Source: Rostratula benghalensis (Eukaryota > Chordata > Aves > Charadriiformes > Rostratulidae). Taken from it: 64,000 nt of DNA. The notes beneath the pieces are model-generated. The model saw nothing but the letters and a program-made list of their open reading frames with translations, was not told the origin of the DNA and searched no databases. A program made the position numbers and the translations under genes. This document shows, one piece after another, positions 33,401 through 46,200 of the stretch. The first letter of the stretch is position 1. Each line of letters starts with the position of its first letter. The stretch lies in assembly GCA_013399305.1 (NCBI GenBank), contig VXAI01000161.1, positions 668,075 to 732,074 of the forward strand. Direction: 5' to 3'.

Positions 33401-36192
33401 AATTTGAATCTGGACTTCTGTGTTCTTCAGCTGTGTGATCCTACACTTCCCTTACCGCCTATCTCCTTGTGGGCCACAGGGCAGGGAGGGGAGCTGAAAA
33501 ATAACCCAGCAGGAAAGAAGTGATTACCTTTAATCTGAGCAGCATCTTGAGGTTAGTGCTCACTCACGTGAATGTTGCTGGCAGCAGAAAATGAAGGGCA
33601 GTAGCAGCAGCAGGGGCAAATGGAAAGACAGATTTGCAGCAGCTCAGACTTATATTAGCATGAAGTGCACTAGATCTACACCCTGCGTCTTCACTGTGTG
33701 ATGTTATTTGGTCTTCAGTTATTTCTCTTCTTTTTTTTTTCCCCCGCTAGTTCCATTTTTTCTCATCTCTTGAAAATGTCAACACCAGAACTCTATTCAG
33801 TAGTCTACTCAGTCTCATGGGGACATATACAAAGTCGTATCCCCTTATTGAATTTTCTTCTTCCCTTATGTATATATCGAACCACAAATCACCTTTCCTT
33901 TTCATACATCAGTGCAAAAAGGAGTTATATATCAGTTTTCCTATTATCATCCCTAGATTGTTTGTAGTCATCCATTCCAAAAATACAGCCTGACTTCCCT
34001 GCTTTTGGACGTATAACTACATTTGCTTTAACAAACATAGCTTATCCAAGTCTTGTTTCATATGACTGCTGTAGCTACCATTTTTTCAGAAATTACTAAT
34101 GTGATTTTCTGTAGATAATTTTTTAGGTTATCCAGGCTGCCCATGAAAATTTTGAGACATGTTAGGCTTAGTAATCCTCCTGCTAAAATGTTACTAATAA
34201 CACATCTGTTCCATTGTCATCTCTTATTGACAAGCATTTCCCAAATTATTTTGGTTAGTCTGCTGTTGACTTATGTGTGGTTTGCCATCATAGCCTGAGG
34301 ATTATTTTTGCCAGCACAGTAAATTTAGAAACGGAGCCTAAGCCTTGAAGCTGACTTTATTTTTAGAGGAATAACACAAAGGCCAATTGCAGGGGATGTT
34401 TGGAAGGGCTGAGACTGGACAGAAGGATGCCCCACTTCTTTCATCACCTTTAGCCCAGGTTTGTTTCATAGTGTCGGTCATAGTCATTTTTAAACTATTT
34501 TATAGCTGACACTTCAAACAAAATAAAAGGTCAGTTTACTACCCCAAGAAGTGCAGTGTGTAAAGTGAAGCTGAGATGTGTTAGAAAGTACATCGAGCAC
34601 ATATAGAAGAGGGATTAGTAAACAATGTAATCAGGATGTATGGCATGAAAACCTGCAACTTCTTGTGAGAAGGCATAGACAAAAGTTTTATAGCAGACTC
34701 ATTAGATACTCTACCCATATATGTGGGTGTGTTGTGAAATGCTGCTTTCAGTAATGATAACAGCAGTACTGACTTTAACAACAGACCTCTTTTAGAAAAT
34801 TTTGAATATAAATTTACATGGTAGCTTGTAAGTATATACAGTAGCCAAGCATTTTGAATATTTTTTTATTTATGAGATTTTTATTGATATAACAAAGGTA
34901 AACCAAAATCCAGTTAATCCTTTACCACTATTTTTGGTGACTTTGGGCAACACGTAACTGAGCTGTTAAAAAATTCAAATGAGAAAAAAGATATTTAATG
35001 CATATCATGGTAGCTTTAAGGAATAATGGTAACATAAGACAGAAAGCCACAGTAAAATAGGATGGGAAGGTAAGATTAGGATAAAGGAAATTTTTGGAAG
35101 AGTGACTAAAATAGAAAAAGAAGCTTATAATCTGGTTGAGAAGTAGAGCAATTTTTAACTTGCAGGTCCTCCGAAAGTTTTATTTTCTACTAAGTTACTC
35201 CTTTCACATCAGATGAAATTTAGTCTGTTTAGAGTTTCTATTTGTCTGGAAGCTTGTATTAAATATTAACCTAATACAGCCATATCGCCACTGTAAATTA
35301 TTAAACCTACTATAGTAATTCAAACATCTTATTCTTTCCAGCTGAATAAAATCTTAATTCTAAAGACTGCTGTAATGAAGCGTGATATATTTGCATTTCA
35401 AAACAACAATAATGACAGAAGTGAAAAGTATATCATAATTCACTTTTTTTTTTTTTTGTAAAGACAGATATGGCTTTAATCTTTATTATAATGTCACCTG
35501 CTGCCGCCAAGATGCTTAAACATCTTTCATAGTTTTCCTATATGCTCAAAAATTGTTATTCTTTTGCACATCACCTGTAAGAATCATTCCCAGCTTCACA
35601 GGGATGTGAAACCCTCTGCAAAGCTGAAGACATTTTCTTAGCCTGTTTACTAAAGAAAAGTGTTTTATTCAATCTGTCTGGCTGTCTGTTTCTAACAACT
35701 TTCTGGACTTGTTCATTAATTTCAACTGATTCTAAATGAAACTACCACTTACATACAGAGCAGAGACCCGAGTTAGGCATCCTCTGAAAGGGAGGGAGTG
35801 GAAACCTGATTGCACACTTATTTTAGTATCAGCTCTCCCTCCAGAAACTCACAGTTTTTCATCACCTGATTAGCCTGTATTTGGCTGCAGGCTAGCACTG
35901 ATGTTGCTGTTTCTTGCCTAGCATGAATATTGCAGAAAGATGGGAAGACCTGGGGAAGAGAAGGAAGAGGATGTGACAAGAACTGGCTTGGTGACAAAAC
36001 ACAGGAAGTCATACCTCTTATTGCTCTCACCACTCAAAACCAGCTCGCTTTTCTTTCCTCCTTTATTTTCAATGCTTTAAGTTATAGTAGAATGAAGGAA
36101 AAATCCATTTTAAACAATTCCTTTGTCTGAATGCTTTTGATTCTTGAAATGCAAAACAAAATCTTGAAAATAATCTTATCAACACACCTGAG
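30441..36192. other. Repeat-poor, gene-free stretch (about 5.8 kb)
   Basis: No CR1, LTR or exon recognised. There are only short low-complexity runs: T15 near 35444-35458 and a CAG-rich patch at 33581-33645. Frames of 60-90 codons show no motifs. It could hold conserved non-coding elements, which cannot be judged from one genome. Confidence 0.45.
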
Positions 36193-36290
36193 TGATGGGA
36201 TGCCATGCAGAGGGACCTAGCAAGCTGAAGAAGCAAGCCTGTCCAAATTTCCCGAGGTTCAATAAGGCCAAGTGTGAGGGTTCAGAGCAT
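36193..36290 (+). mobile_element. Short internal CR1 fragment (RT region)
   Basis: GGGATGCCATGCAGAGGGAC, CTAGCAAGCTGAAGAAGCAA and GGTTCAATAAGGCCAAGTGT match in order a part of the CR1 RT coding for an RDLDRLEKW...FNKAKC-like stretch. No 3' end is present, so the flanks have been deleted or have decayed. About 95 bp. Confidence 0.75.
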
Positions 36291-37119
36291 TACGCTACCA
36301 ATAAAGCATGTGACAAAAACGCAAAGCTGGGTAGCTACTAATATTTTCACAAGCATAGTCCTATTTGCCAGGGAAATCAACTGCCTAATGGATTAGACAA
36401 CAGGCCTTAATTGTATTTTGGGACACTTAATCATCTTTAATATATAACTGGAAGTTCCATTTGTTTTCCAGTTCTTTCAAATAGCTTGTTTGGATTTATT
36501 TAGTAAGGAAGATTTAATTTTTTTTTTATTTATTTTTTTTGGTGTGTGTGTCTTAAAATATCCCTAAATTGCAAGCATAACCCAAGTGTTCACTTGAATA
36601 TGATTCAGGGAGACATAGAATAAGAACCCAAAGATGACTTGGACATAGAAACCCAGAATAAAGGCACTGTGGAGGTCTACCACAAAGGTTTTGTCTGCTC
36701 ATCAATTCTTAATGATCTCTTAGTACTAAAATGCAAAGCAGGAGGTCTTATTTACTGGTTCCATAAGATATTTGTGAAGTAAACCCATGTATCACTCAAG
36801 TTCTGATATTTGCTGAGGTGAGTTTTCAGGGTGTTTTTAAAAAAGTGTCCATCATAGTAATGTCAGAGTCAGTGAGCCCAAGAACAGATACAGTGCTTAA
36901 GGGAACTAATTAATTAAACAAGGTTGAATAGAACAGCATGGAACAGAAGATATTTAAAGTACCTTTTTTCTCCCTGTTTCTGAACCATGGTGACTAATGT
37001 TTAGTAAATCCCCATAGCGAGGTATTGAGAGATTTTTCTCAAGATCTCGTGCTGTTTTAAAAGGAAACAATGGCTTGTGGTAAAGTCAACTCATGCTGAG
37101 ATACATTAACTGCACCGTG

Positions 37120-37133
37120 TTATCAGCTGATAA
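37120..37133. promoter_or_regulatory. Palindromic GATA / E-box / GATA motif
   Basis: TTATCAGCTGATAA is a perfect 14-bp palindrome: a CAGCTG E-box flanked on each side by a GATA site. Composite GATA/E-box sites are known enhancer motifs; occupancy here is unknown. Confidence 0.3.
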
Positions 37134-38701
37134 TGGTGCTATTAACACATTACCCACTGTGTATATTTGTGAATTAGGATGTTTCCTTGTTAATGGAATT
37201 GAGCCATTTTCTTTGAAAGGGCAAGTATTGGGCATTTTGACACTATTTTAGAGGGAGAGTGAGAAATATAGCCTCATTTATTGGTTTGGGGGTTGTTTTG
37301 GGGTTTTTTTTCATGGATATTACCTCTTTAAACGTCAAGAAGTACATTTACATTTATTCTATTATCTTCCTTTGAGGTTTCATTGAGACTTTTCATACAG
37401 CATAATTTTTTCAAGGAAAGAAAAATATAGCAATATGTTATGTTGGAGAATAATTGCCACGCTAATTCTGAACATTCCAAAAGGTCAACAATCTAATACA
37501 AGAGTAAATAATGACTCTTAGACTGCAAAATCAGAAGACAGTTGCTTAAGGTTTAGCTATTTTTTTTTTTCCTAGTGGGGTCACACTGGCCAGATTCCGA
37601 AGTGTAGCAGAAATTCCAGTTTCTGTATTCATTAGAGGAGAGTTGGAGATAAAACCGCTTCCTGTAAATTCAACATAATTAGTTGATTGAATATTATCCA
37701 ATCATATTTGTTACACATAACCACATAAAATGTACTGTTTCTAAAACAAATAATTTAAAACATATTGCTGAGATTTTAATGATATATTTGCTTCATTCTG
37801 AATCTGAGTCCATGGCATGAATAATGATGTAATCATAGAAAAATATGACAACTCAATTATGTGATTAAAAATGAATGCTTTTTGTGCTTTCCCATGTATG
37901 AGATACACATATTTACTGATCAATTTGCAAACATACATTAGCAAAACCAATGCAATATGTTTCATCTATGATCAATTCATGAACTTGCAATAAAGGCAAA
38001 TTAAAGTGCTTTTTTAAAATTTGGCAGTAAAAAAAAATCTAAGGAATAACATTCCAGACTAGTAAACCCTGAAAGAAATCTATTCATTCTAGACTTCATA
38101 AGATAACACAGTTTTAGCTCTTTGTCTACTCACAACTTCATAAATTTTCTTGAAAGTATTTCCAGATGAAAATAAATACATAAATAAATAAACAAATAGT
38201 CTTAACAATCATATTTTAAAGGTACTTTCTTTCTGACAACATTAATAATTTAACATTTTGGTTTAATATATTTATGGATAAAACCCAATTCTATGGGTGG
38301 GGCAAACGAAGGGTGAATCTGAATTAAAATATAAAATCAATAATGTTCTTTCTCAAGAAACCTGGTCCTGCTATTAAATCTCCTGAATACAACCTTGGAA
38401 GGAAGACTTTTACTGACAGTGAAAATTTTATAGGTCTTTCTCATCTTCTCCTGTCTTAGTGGGCTATGTGAAATTATCTTCAGATGAAAGATTCCAGCTA
38501 GAAGATTAATAAGAATCTACAGGTGATGCAATGTGTCCTCAAGAAACAAAATCAGTCCCAAGAATTTCACAGGCAGCTGTTCCCCTCATCCCTCCAAAAT
38601 ATTTTTTTGACTGGGAAAGAACATGATATTGAAACAGTTGAGGTGACGCAGAGATGCTGCCGTAAGACAGAACTGAGAACAGCAGGGAGAGCTCACAGGT
38701 G

Positions 38702-38912
38702 GGGGAAAAAAAAAAAGGAAAAGAAAAAAAAACCCCACAAAATCCCAATCAAACCAACAAACAAAAAAACAACCAATGAAAAAAATTAGAATAACCATGA
38801 ATACATTAAGGTACACGACAGACGGTTGTTGGGCAACATGAACCTAATATATTAGAATAGCCAAAAAAAACCCAAACAAAAAACAAAACCAAAAGCAAAC
38901 AAAGAAAAAAGT
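38702..38912. repeat. A/C-rich low-complexity region
   Basis: Two A-rich blocks (38702-38787, 38861-38912) with runs of A interrupted by CC and CAAA units, around a short normal segment. It generates spurious Lys/Asn-rich and Phe-rich frames. Confidence 0.85.
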
Positions 38913-41900
38913 CAGGCCATTAGGAATGAGACTGGAGGGAAGAAATAACAAACAAGGAAAGCAGGAATCATCAAGATGGACACAACGAGGTATTGTAGAG
39001 CTTGCACTGCTAAAAATTGTCCCTTAGTCCACACTGATTACTAAAATTCAATGAAAAAGTCATGTAGGATCCAGGTGTCACATTAAAGAATGAGCTATAC
39101 AGGACAAATCAAGTTTAAGAACATCAGAAGTGCTATTTTAGTATAACTGTTGAGTATTGTAGAAACTGGATTTTTTCTTTTTCTTTTTATTTTTTGTGAG
39201 GAAATGAAAATGTGAAGAAATTAAGGAAAATTTGAATATCATAACATGCATAGAGATTTCATTACAATGTGGTGGCTCTTGAGATGCATAACTTCTCTGT
39301 TGTGCCTCATTGTGTATCACATTAAGGAAGTGATGGCTGGAATTCATTTTATAAATGGATAGGTAGCAATGGTCAATCAATTCCTTGCACTGCTTGATTG
39401 TGTATATGCCTCTGTGACATCGTTCATACATAATTTTACTAGCAAATGATGGCAAACTCCAAAATTACTTGGGCACAAAATGATGGCAAACTTGTTCATT
39501 TGTTTTTTTCTTTCCTTTTTTTATCTTTCTATGCAAAAAAAAAAGAACAAGTTTCAAAACCTAAATGATATTGTTATACTTTTTTGTTCACTCAAGATAA
39601 TAGGAAAAAGTAAAACATATGAAAGCCAAAAGCATCAACTAATTTTCAAGATTGGACCCCTGGAAGTGTCCACCCATCACAGTGTCCTATTATTATTAGC
39701 TTAAACCCGTACCTTGCAAATAACTTCCTTAATGGCAATGCATTATATTACTGTAGCTACAATATGTCACTCTTTTGTAGAGCACCCTGAAAGTCTTTTG
39801 CCTGTTAATTTGATTTATATTAATACTCTACTCAATGAGAATATCTGTAACCAAATAATGCTAAAGCAATTTGACTTGAAGACATCATGTAGCGAAAATG
39901 ACCAAGAATTCCATGTCCATGAGTTAGAAGAGTGTTTTTCTGACAATTCACATCACATGGCTGGCAGTTTGCTTACCCAAAAAAATGTGATGCACGTATA
40001 ATTTCAAGAAATGGGAATCTAGTTGTGCTACATTCACATTTGAACTCTAGATCTGTCTAGTCCCTTTTTTACAGTGGTGCCACTGTGTCAGCCGTGTCTC
40101 TGTTTATTTCCACAATATGGTTTAAACCTGAGTAATTTTACACGCCTGTGTTAGAACTTCTCTGTTTTAAGGGAAAAACACAACATATTTCTGGAATTGT
40201 TTCTTCTACTCGATAGTAGTCCACTCTCTGTGGACTTAAAAAGCGTTATCCCTAGTAGCAGCGCAAACTATATTTTTTGGCCTTTAATTTTTTTTTTTTC
40301 TTTCTGTTTTATGCCCTTATTATCCCACTCTTATTACAGCTCTACTAAGGGCCATGTATTTGTTATTGTTTAAGACAGAAATGCAGTGTTCAGAGTTGCC
40401 TTGCAGCAGGTTTGTAATATTCCCAATAATTAGGTCACGGGAATTGAGAGACAGAAGAGATGGATCTTTGCAGCCTAGAGGGAAATCTGCTCCAGCCTGA
40501 TTGATTCCAAAGTTTTGGCATGGAAAACTCGTCATTTGATGATTAGTGTCCAAAACTCTCTCGTGCCAAGCAGTGTTGTTTGTTTGTTCATAAAACATGC
40601 TGCAATTGTCTCTCCCCAAGGCTCAGTAGAATAAACTATGTGACAACAGAAAGTTGCTGAGAGTATCAGTACTTGCAGTCCATACAAGTTAATGGGCAAT
40701 GAAATTTAGAAATGCTGTATCTAATAAAGAAAGAGGGCCTGGAGGTGGAGCTGAAGGCCTCTAGCCAATAGCTATAAGTATATATGTATGCATACATACA
40801 GTCTATATATTTATTATATTATTTACAGTGTATTATACCGTAAATAGCAATGTTGAGATCTACCTGAAATATATTTTGATCTATTTGAAATACAGACTAG
40901 ATCTGTAAGTTGTACCTATGTACATTGTAAGTGTATATATTAAGGCAATCCTAATGAAGTTACAGGCTAAGGAATTTCCAATATTACACATTTCAGCCAG
41001 GCAGAAATAACCCAAAAAATATTTCAAATCATTACTTCAGCTCAAATTGATGACTTGAGCAAATAAATGTTGAATATTTTCTTTCAGTTTGCTGCACATC
41101 CCCATGTAAAAATAGAATTTTATATAGTAAAATAACAACAAAAAAATGTTATTTTCACTGGTATAATATAGACTAGAGCCTTTTCAAGTTATTCAAAGTA
41201 TCCTTCTTCTTACAAGTTTATTCACATAAATTTAGGATAAAAGTTTATGAAGTTTAGTTTGCTGAAAATTTGTTTAATTTTCTTTTTTCTTCTTTTCAAA
41301 TTTACACATTAGAAGGTCTTTAAAGATTCCTTTTGTACACATTGTTAGGTTTCATACCAATTAGCACTAGTGTCTAGAAAGGCTTCCACAGGGTGCAAGC
41401 ATAGAATGAGAGCTGGGGAAATACAGTGATAGGATGATAGGAGAGGCCCCAGGAACATAAACACAAATCAAAAATGGTCACTGAACGAATGCAGCCTTGA
41501 GAGCTCTATAGAACTGATTTCATTCCATGGCAAAAGAGCAGGAAGGAATCACCCTGCATACGGACAAAACATCAAAGGAGAAAATACTGTTACAGCAACA
41601 TCATGAGCAAAGGAAGAATAGAAAGAAAAGAATTACACCAAGAGTCTGTCCCCTGGGCAGGGATGTTGAACCTGATCAAAGCTACCCTTTCTCTTCTTCC
41701 TCCTTCAGCTAAGAGAGGAGAGTTTACTACATTTTGCAACTGTAACTCAGCAGTCAGCTTTAAAATTACGTTAAATATAACTGAGTTAAGGAAACTAGAA
41801 TTTTAAAGAGCTGTATGTGCTTGTGTGTGTTTTTACCTTGAGTTTACCAGCATAACAAGGCAGTTGACTACCAAGACAGAGTAAAATTGGATACAAGTGT

Positions 41901-42024
41901 GAACACAAAAATTTTACACACTGGATTTTTAGTAGGTAATTCTGATATTGGAATCGGATCTCAGGTCGTTCTGTTACTCTCGAGGCAGGAGATTAAGGTC
42001 TGAAATAATACCTTCTTGCATCAA

Positions 42025-42185
42025 GAATCATTGAATCATAGAATGGTTAGAGTCAGAAGAGACCTTAAAGATCTTCAAGTTCCAAGCCCCCTGCCATGGG
42101 CAGGGACACCTCCCACCAGACCAGGTTTCTCAAAGGCTCATCCAGCCTGGTCTTGAACGCCTCCAGGGATGGGGCAGCTACAGGT
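42025..42185 (-). mobile_element. CR1 retrotransposon, 3'-end fragment
   Basis: Minus-strand CR1 3' end: AATCATTGAATCATAGAATGG, then AGAGACCTTAAAGATCTTC, GGGCAGGGACACCTCCCACC and TCTTGAACGCCTCCAGGGAT. About 160 bp. It shares the GGTTAGAGT variant with 12856-12992. Confidence 0.94.
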
Positions 42186-43124
42186 TCTCAAAAGAATATG
42201 AGTGATCATGATATAAAATTAAAAATTTGATTTATATACGTGCCAAAAAAAAAAAAAAAATCATTAGGAGGTGAGGAACCTGGTTTAAGGGATTTGGAAA
42301 CCAAATAGAGAACAAGGTAGAAACAAATTGTGACATTAGTACACATTCTACTACAGATCACTCAAAAACAGGGGCAATGAGGACATGTGTGGATTTTGTC
42401 TATCAGTGTTCCCAGTAACAGAAGCTATACGTGCCAAGAATTTAATTCTGTGTGCTATATGGATCGTAAATAATTGTAAAATAGTAATAATAACATGAAG
42501 AAAGTCGAAAAGCTTTCTTAAATGATCAGCAAAAAAACCCATGGAAGGCTCATCATATGCATCAGCAGATGTTTTAGGAGCCTTGAGGAAAGGACTAATT
42601 CCAGGGATAAGACTATTGTAACAACTAGCTCTCTTTGGCCTGCTAAAACAAGAAGGAAATATCTCAACATTTTCAATTTTAAATTATCATAACTGTTGAA
42701 ATCTTTGACAGAATATTGGTTTATATCAGCAGAAGGCATGTCACAATTCTGTAATGGTTCAAGACAGTTATTAGCATAACTGACACCACAGAAGAAAGAG
42801 CAGTAGCAAAAGTGTTAGTGGTTTTGATCTGATCTCTTGATACTATCAGATTGAATTGATGGAGAAGAGATCAAGGGAACAAATGCCTTTGTGAAACGTT
42901 ATGGATGCTTTCAGGCTGATGAGTGATCCTGTTCTAATCCACTGGTTTGTTTGTCTGGGGAACAGCAAACCTCCTCACGCACTTAGAAAAATTCCCAGTA
43001 AGATTATCATCATCTGGAATGATGGATCTTGATGCTGTTTGCGTTGCCACGGTCTGGATTGTCTGAAAATGAGTGTAAAGCAAGGGATAACATCACCTCC
43101 CATAAATCCTGTTTGGCAAGGAGG
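42186..43124. other. Unassigned stretch
   Basis: It contains an A16 run (42245-42260). No recognised element or exon. Confidence 0.45.
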
Positions 43125-43270
43125 GCAGGAAAGGCTGCCCAGAGAGGTGGTGGTGTCTCCATCTCTGGAGATATTCCAAACCCTGCTGGACATGTTCCTG
43201 TGCAACCTGCTCTGGGTGGACCTTGATGATCTCCAGAGGTCCCTTCCAACCTCATGTAATTCTGAGAATG
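43125..43270 (+). mobile_element. CR1 retrotransposon, 3'-end fragment with a small deletion
   Basis: AGGAAAGGCTGCCCAGAGAG, GGTGTCTCCATCTCTGGAG, then ACATGTTCCTGTGCAACCTG and GATGATCTCCAGAGGTCCC. The usual block between CTCTGGGTG and TTGATGATCTCC (about 30 bp including the GGCAGGGGG word) is missing. The terminal unit is decayed (AATTCTGAGAATG). Confidence 0.92.
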
Positions 43271-46200
43271 TTACTTGAGATACCATATATAGAATACAGT
43301 GAGACTGTAGGTAACTGTTTGTTCTACTACAGACATGTACCAAAGATTAAAGACATAATGACGCAATGTTTCTAATCAGGGCAGAGTCTGTGGATAGAGA
43401 ATTATTTACAAATCTCCAGTAATTTTAACACCTTAACCATTAATATGGTTTCAAACCTTCAACCTGTAATAATAGTTAGCATTTCATATGTATCAAAATC
43501 GCTCTCAGATTTGCACATGACTGAGGAAAGAGTGGATAAAATAGCAGATTTTAGAAAATACTGGAGAAATAACTCAATTTTGTCTAGAATAGTTTAGGAG
43601 GCACATGAATCCTATAATGTGGCTAAATTTATAGGAAATGGGGTTCAGCCAGGCAGGTAATTGAGTTTTCCTGTTCAGATTATTTTACTTGAATACTGAG
43701 CTAAGTTTTTCTATAGATGTAACATGAAAAACAGTGATGTTTGGTAAGATTAGGAAGCAATTTTTTTATTTATCTGGTGACATTTATCCTGTGTGCCAAG
43801 AAAACAGGTCGTTGGATAAATAAGATCATTAGGATTATTATGTAATAAACACTATTTAAGCACGTCTACTTTTTAGCATTCTCAGCACATACTAAACACT
43901 AAATAATGAGATCATGCTGGTAGGATCATCTGTACTAGGACAAATACCTTCTATTTTCACATCTTCTAGTGAAATTTCATATAAATATAATTTCATATTT
44001 ATATTTCATATAAATATGGCTTACATTTACTTGTTTTTCTATTCAGTTTTTAAAATATCTTCTTCATTACACATCCATACATTAACCTTTTACTTAAAAA
44101 AAAAAAAAAAAGAAGAAATAAACAAACAAGCAAGATAATGTCAGTGTACTAAGCAGGGCACGTTCCCCCCATGACTTGTTTTTACCATTAGTACACATTT
44201 CGTTGCCTAACACAGATTGTAATGATTTTGCACTACTTCCTTATATACTTCCAAGAACTTTGGACAAAAAAATTATGAGGAAAAAGTGACTTATAAGAAA
44301 GCAAAAACCAGAAGAGCAGTAGATAAAACTTCTGCTGAATAACTTTGAACCGGCGACACTTGCAATGCTATTATGTTTTCTAGAATCATCCCACAATTTG
44401 CATGGATATTTTCTCCTGGATTGTCATTTCCATTTATAGTCACTTCTGGAATGATTATAGGAGAACAAAAGCATATTTTTAATGATGATTTTCCAAAGTG
44501 GATCTATTTTTTTCCTCTGTTAAAAGCTTGATATTTTTCCCTGTTGGGTGGTAAAAAAAGGATAGTGAGTGGCAATACTTTGCATATCATCTTGTTATTA
44601 AACTGATAATCCACATCTGCTCTATAGGAAGGAAATCAACAGCAGGAGGCAGTGTGTAATAGGATTTTGCAGATTATAGTGAATGACAGATAAAACAACT
44701 CCCAGCATATGGAATAATTCATGGGATACCATCTGAAACCTTGGGTTTTTTTCAGTCTTGCTGATTTAGGTAATTCAGGACGCGGTTGTTCAAGCTAAAC
44801 TGTTGGGAAAGACCTGTCAGAACTAGTTCTGTTCCCTGTATAGGTTTTGTCAGGAGAAATTCCTAATTCCAATTTACTCTAATGACTTTAAATGTTTCTA
44901 CCAATTCTGTATTCTGCAATTATATTACTGTGCCACAATTACATATGATAGAATAGGCTTGTGTGTTACTAACTACTCAGGAGAAAAAAAATCATTGTCA
45001 TTTACAGATTATCCAAAATCCACTGAATACACTTATCTTTCCTACACAAATCAGTGTTCCAGTCACACAGCATCAAGTACTTCTGGTACATGGATGACAG
45101 GAAACCTGATAATTATTTTGTCACTCCCATTTTTAAACTAAGAAAAGTTACTGCCCAAGCAAACCCACATTAAACCAAGGAGACATACTTTAAATGAAAG
45201 AAAATCTTTTCCCACACAATTATTTGTAAAAAAGATATATTCTTTATTTAAACCAAAATATTTTCAAGCTGTAAATTGAATGTTTATTGCCTTTGACTGA
45301 TAAGAGTTTTACAAATGAAATGTAAATGAGTATGGCTTATAAGAAAACCAGTGTGATTTACCCAGACCAATAGCAGCAATTGTCAGGAATATCATTTATC
45401 ATCTGTCAGCACAATACACTGTATATACAAACTGTTACTCAAAACCAATACATTTACCCTGACAAAGTTCTTTTTCACATGAAAACTAATCCATTACAAA
45501 CAGCAAACCTAGATTACAAAGCAAAACTTTGCAGACAAAGAAGTATATAAAACATTCCTCTGCTGAGGTTTGCATGTTTTGAGGTTGGTTTTTTTTGTTT
45601 TTTGTTTTTTTTTGAACCATACCTTCCTTACTCCTGATTCAGTCTTTTAACTTTCTTTGTTTTAGACCCATTTTTGTTTTTAACCCTATAACAGAGAAAT
45701 TGAATGTTATTTCAGGTTCATTTAACTCATTGTCAGAATCCCACTTGTTCAAAAGAAGATAGGATATACCCAAAGAAATACATGTATTTCTCATATGCTT
45801 ATAGCACTGATAGAAAAACAATGTGAATTAAAGTAAATGCTTATTTCTTCGTTACTGGAATTATCAAAGGGTATTGACAAAATAAGCTAAGCAAATAAAC
45901 CGTGTCTATGTCGCATAGACAGTGTAATAAATTTAATACTTTTGTCATATTATTAACAACATTTTGCCAGTGTTACAAGCATAACAATCATACTCACAGC
46001 TTAAATACTAAGTAATAAAATCTTGGAAACAGAATATTTGCAAAGTTCAAAACTGGTATGCAGTATCCCATGACATTTCACTTTTTTCCTTGATTATTCT
46101 TGGAAACATTCACTGAGGAAACATTATTTTCTGTATTCATTTTACATAATTTTTCTTTTTCTTTCTAAGAGACTCTGAATTGTTTTAACACAACTTCTTT

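Larger units (their letters stand above)
36291..42024. other. Repeat-poor, gene-free stretch (about 5.7 kb)
   Basis: No transposon or exon recognised apart from A/C-rich low complexity at 38702-38912. Frames at 39714-40001 (95 codons, plus) and 40320-40619 (99 codons, minus) have no motif. A GATA/E-box palindrome lies at 37120-37133. Confidence 0.45.

Noticed and set aside
38523..38816. Lys/Asn-rich and Phe-rich overlapping frames
   Set aside because: Products of the A/C-rich low-complexity region.
39714..40619. 95- and 99-codon frames on opposite strands
   Set aside because: No motif, AT-rich, and lengths within what chance allows over 64 kb.
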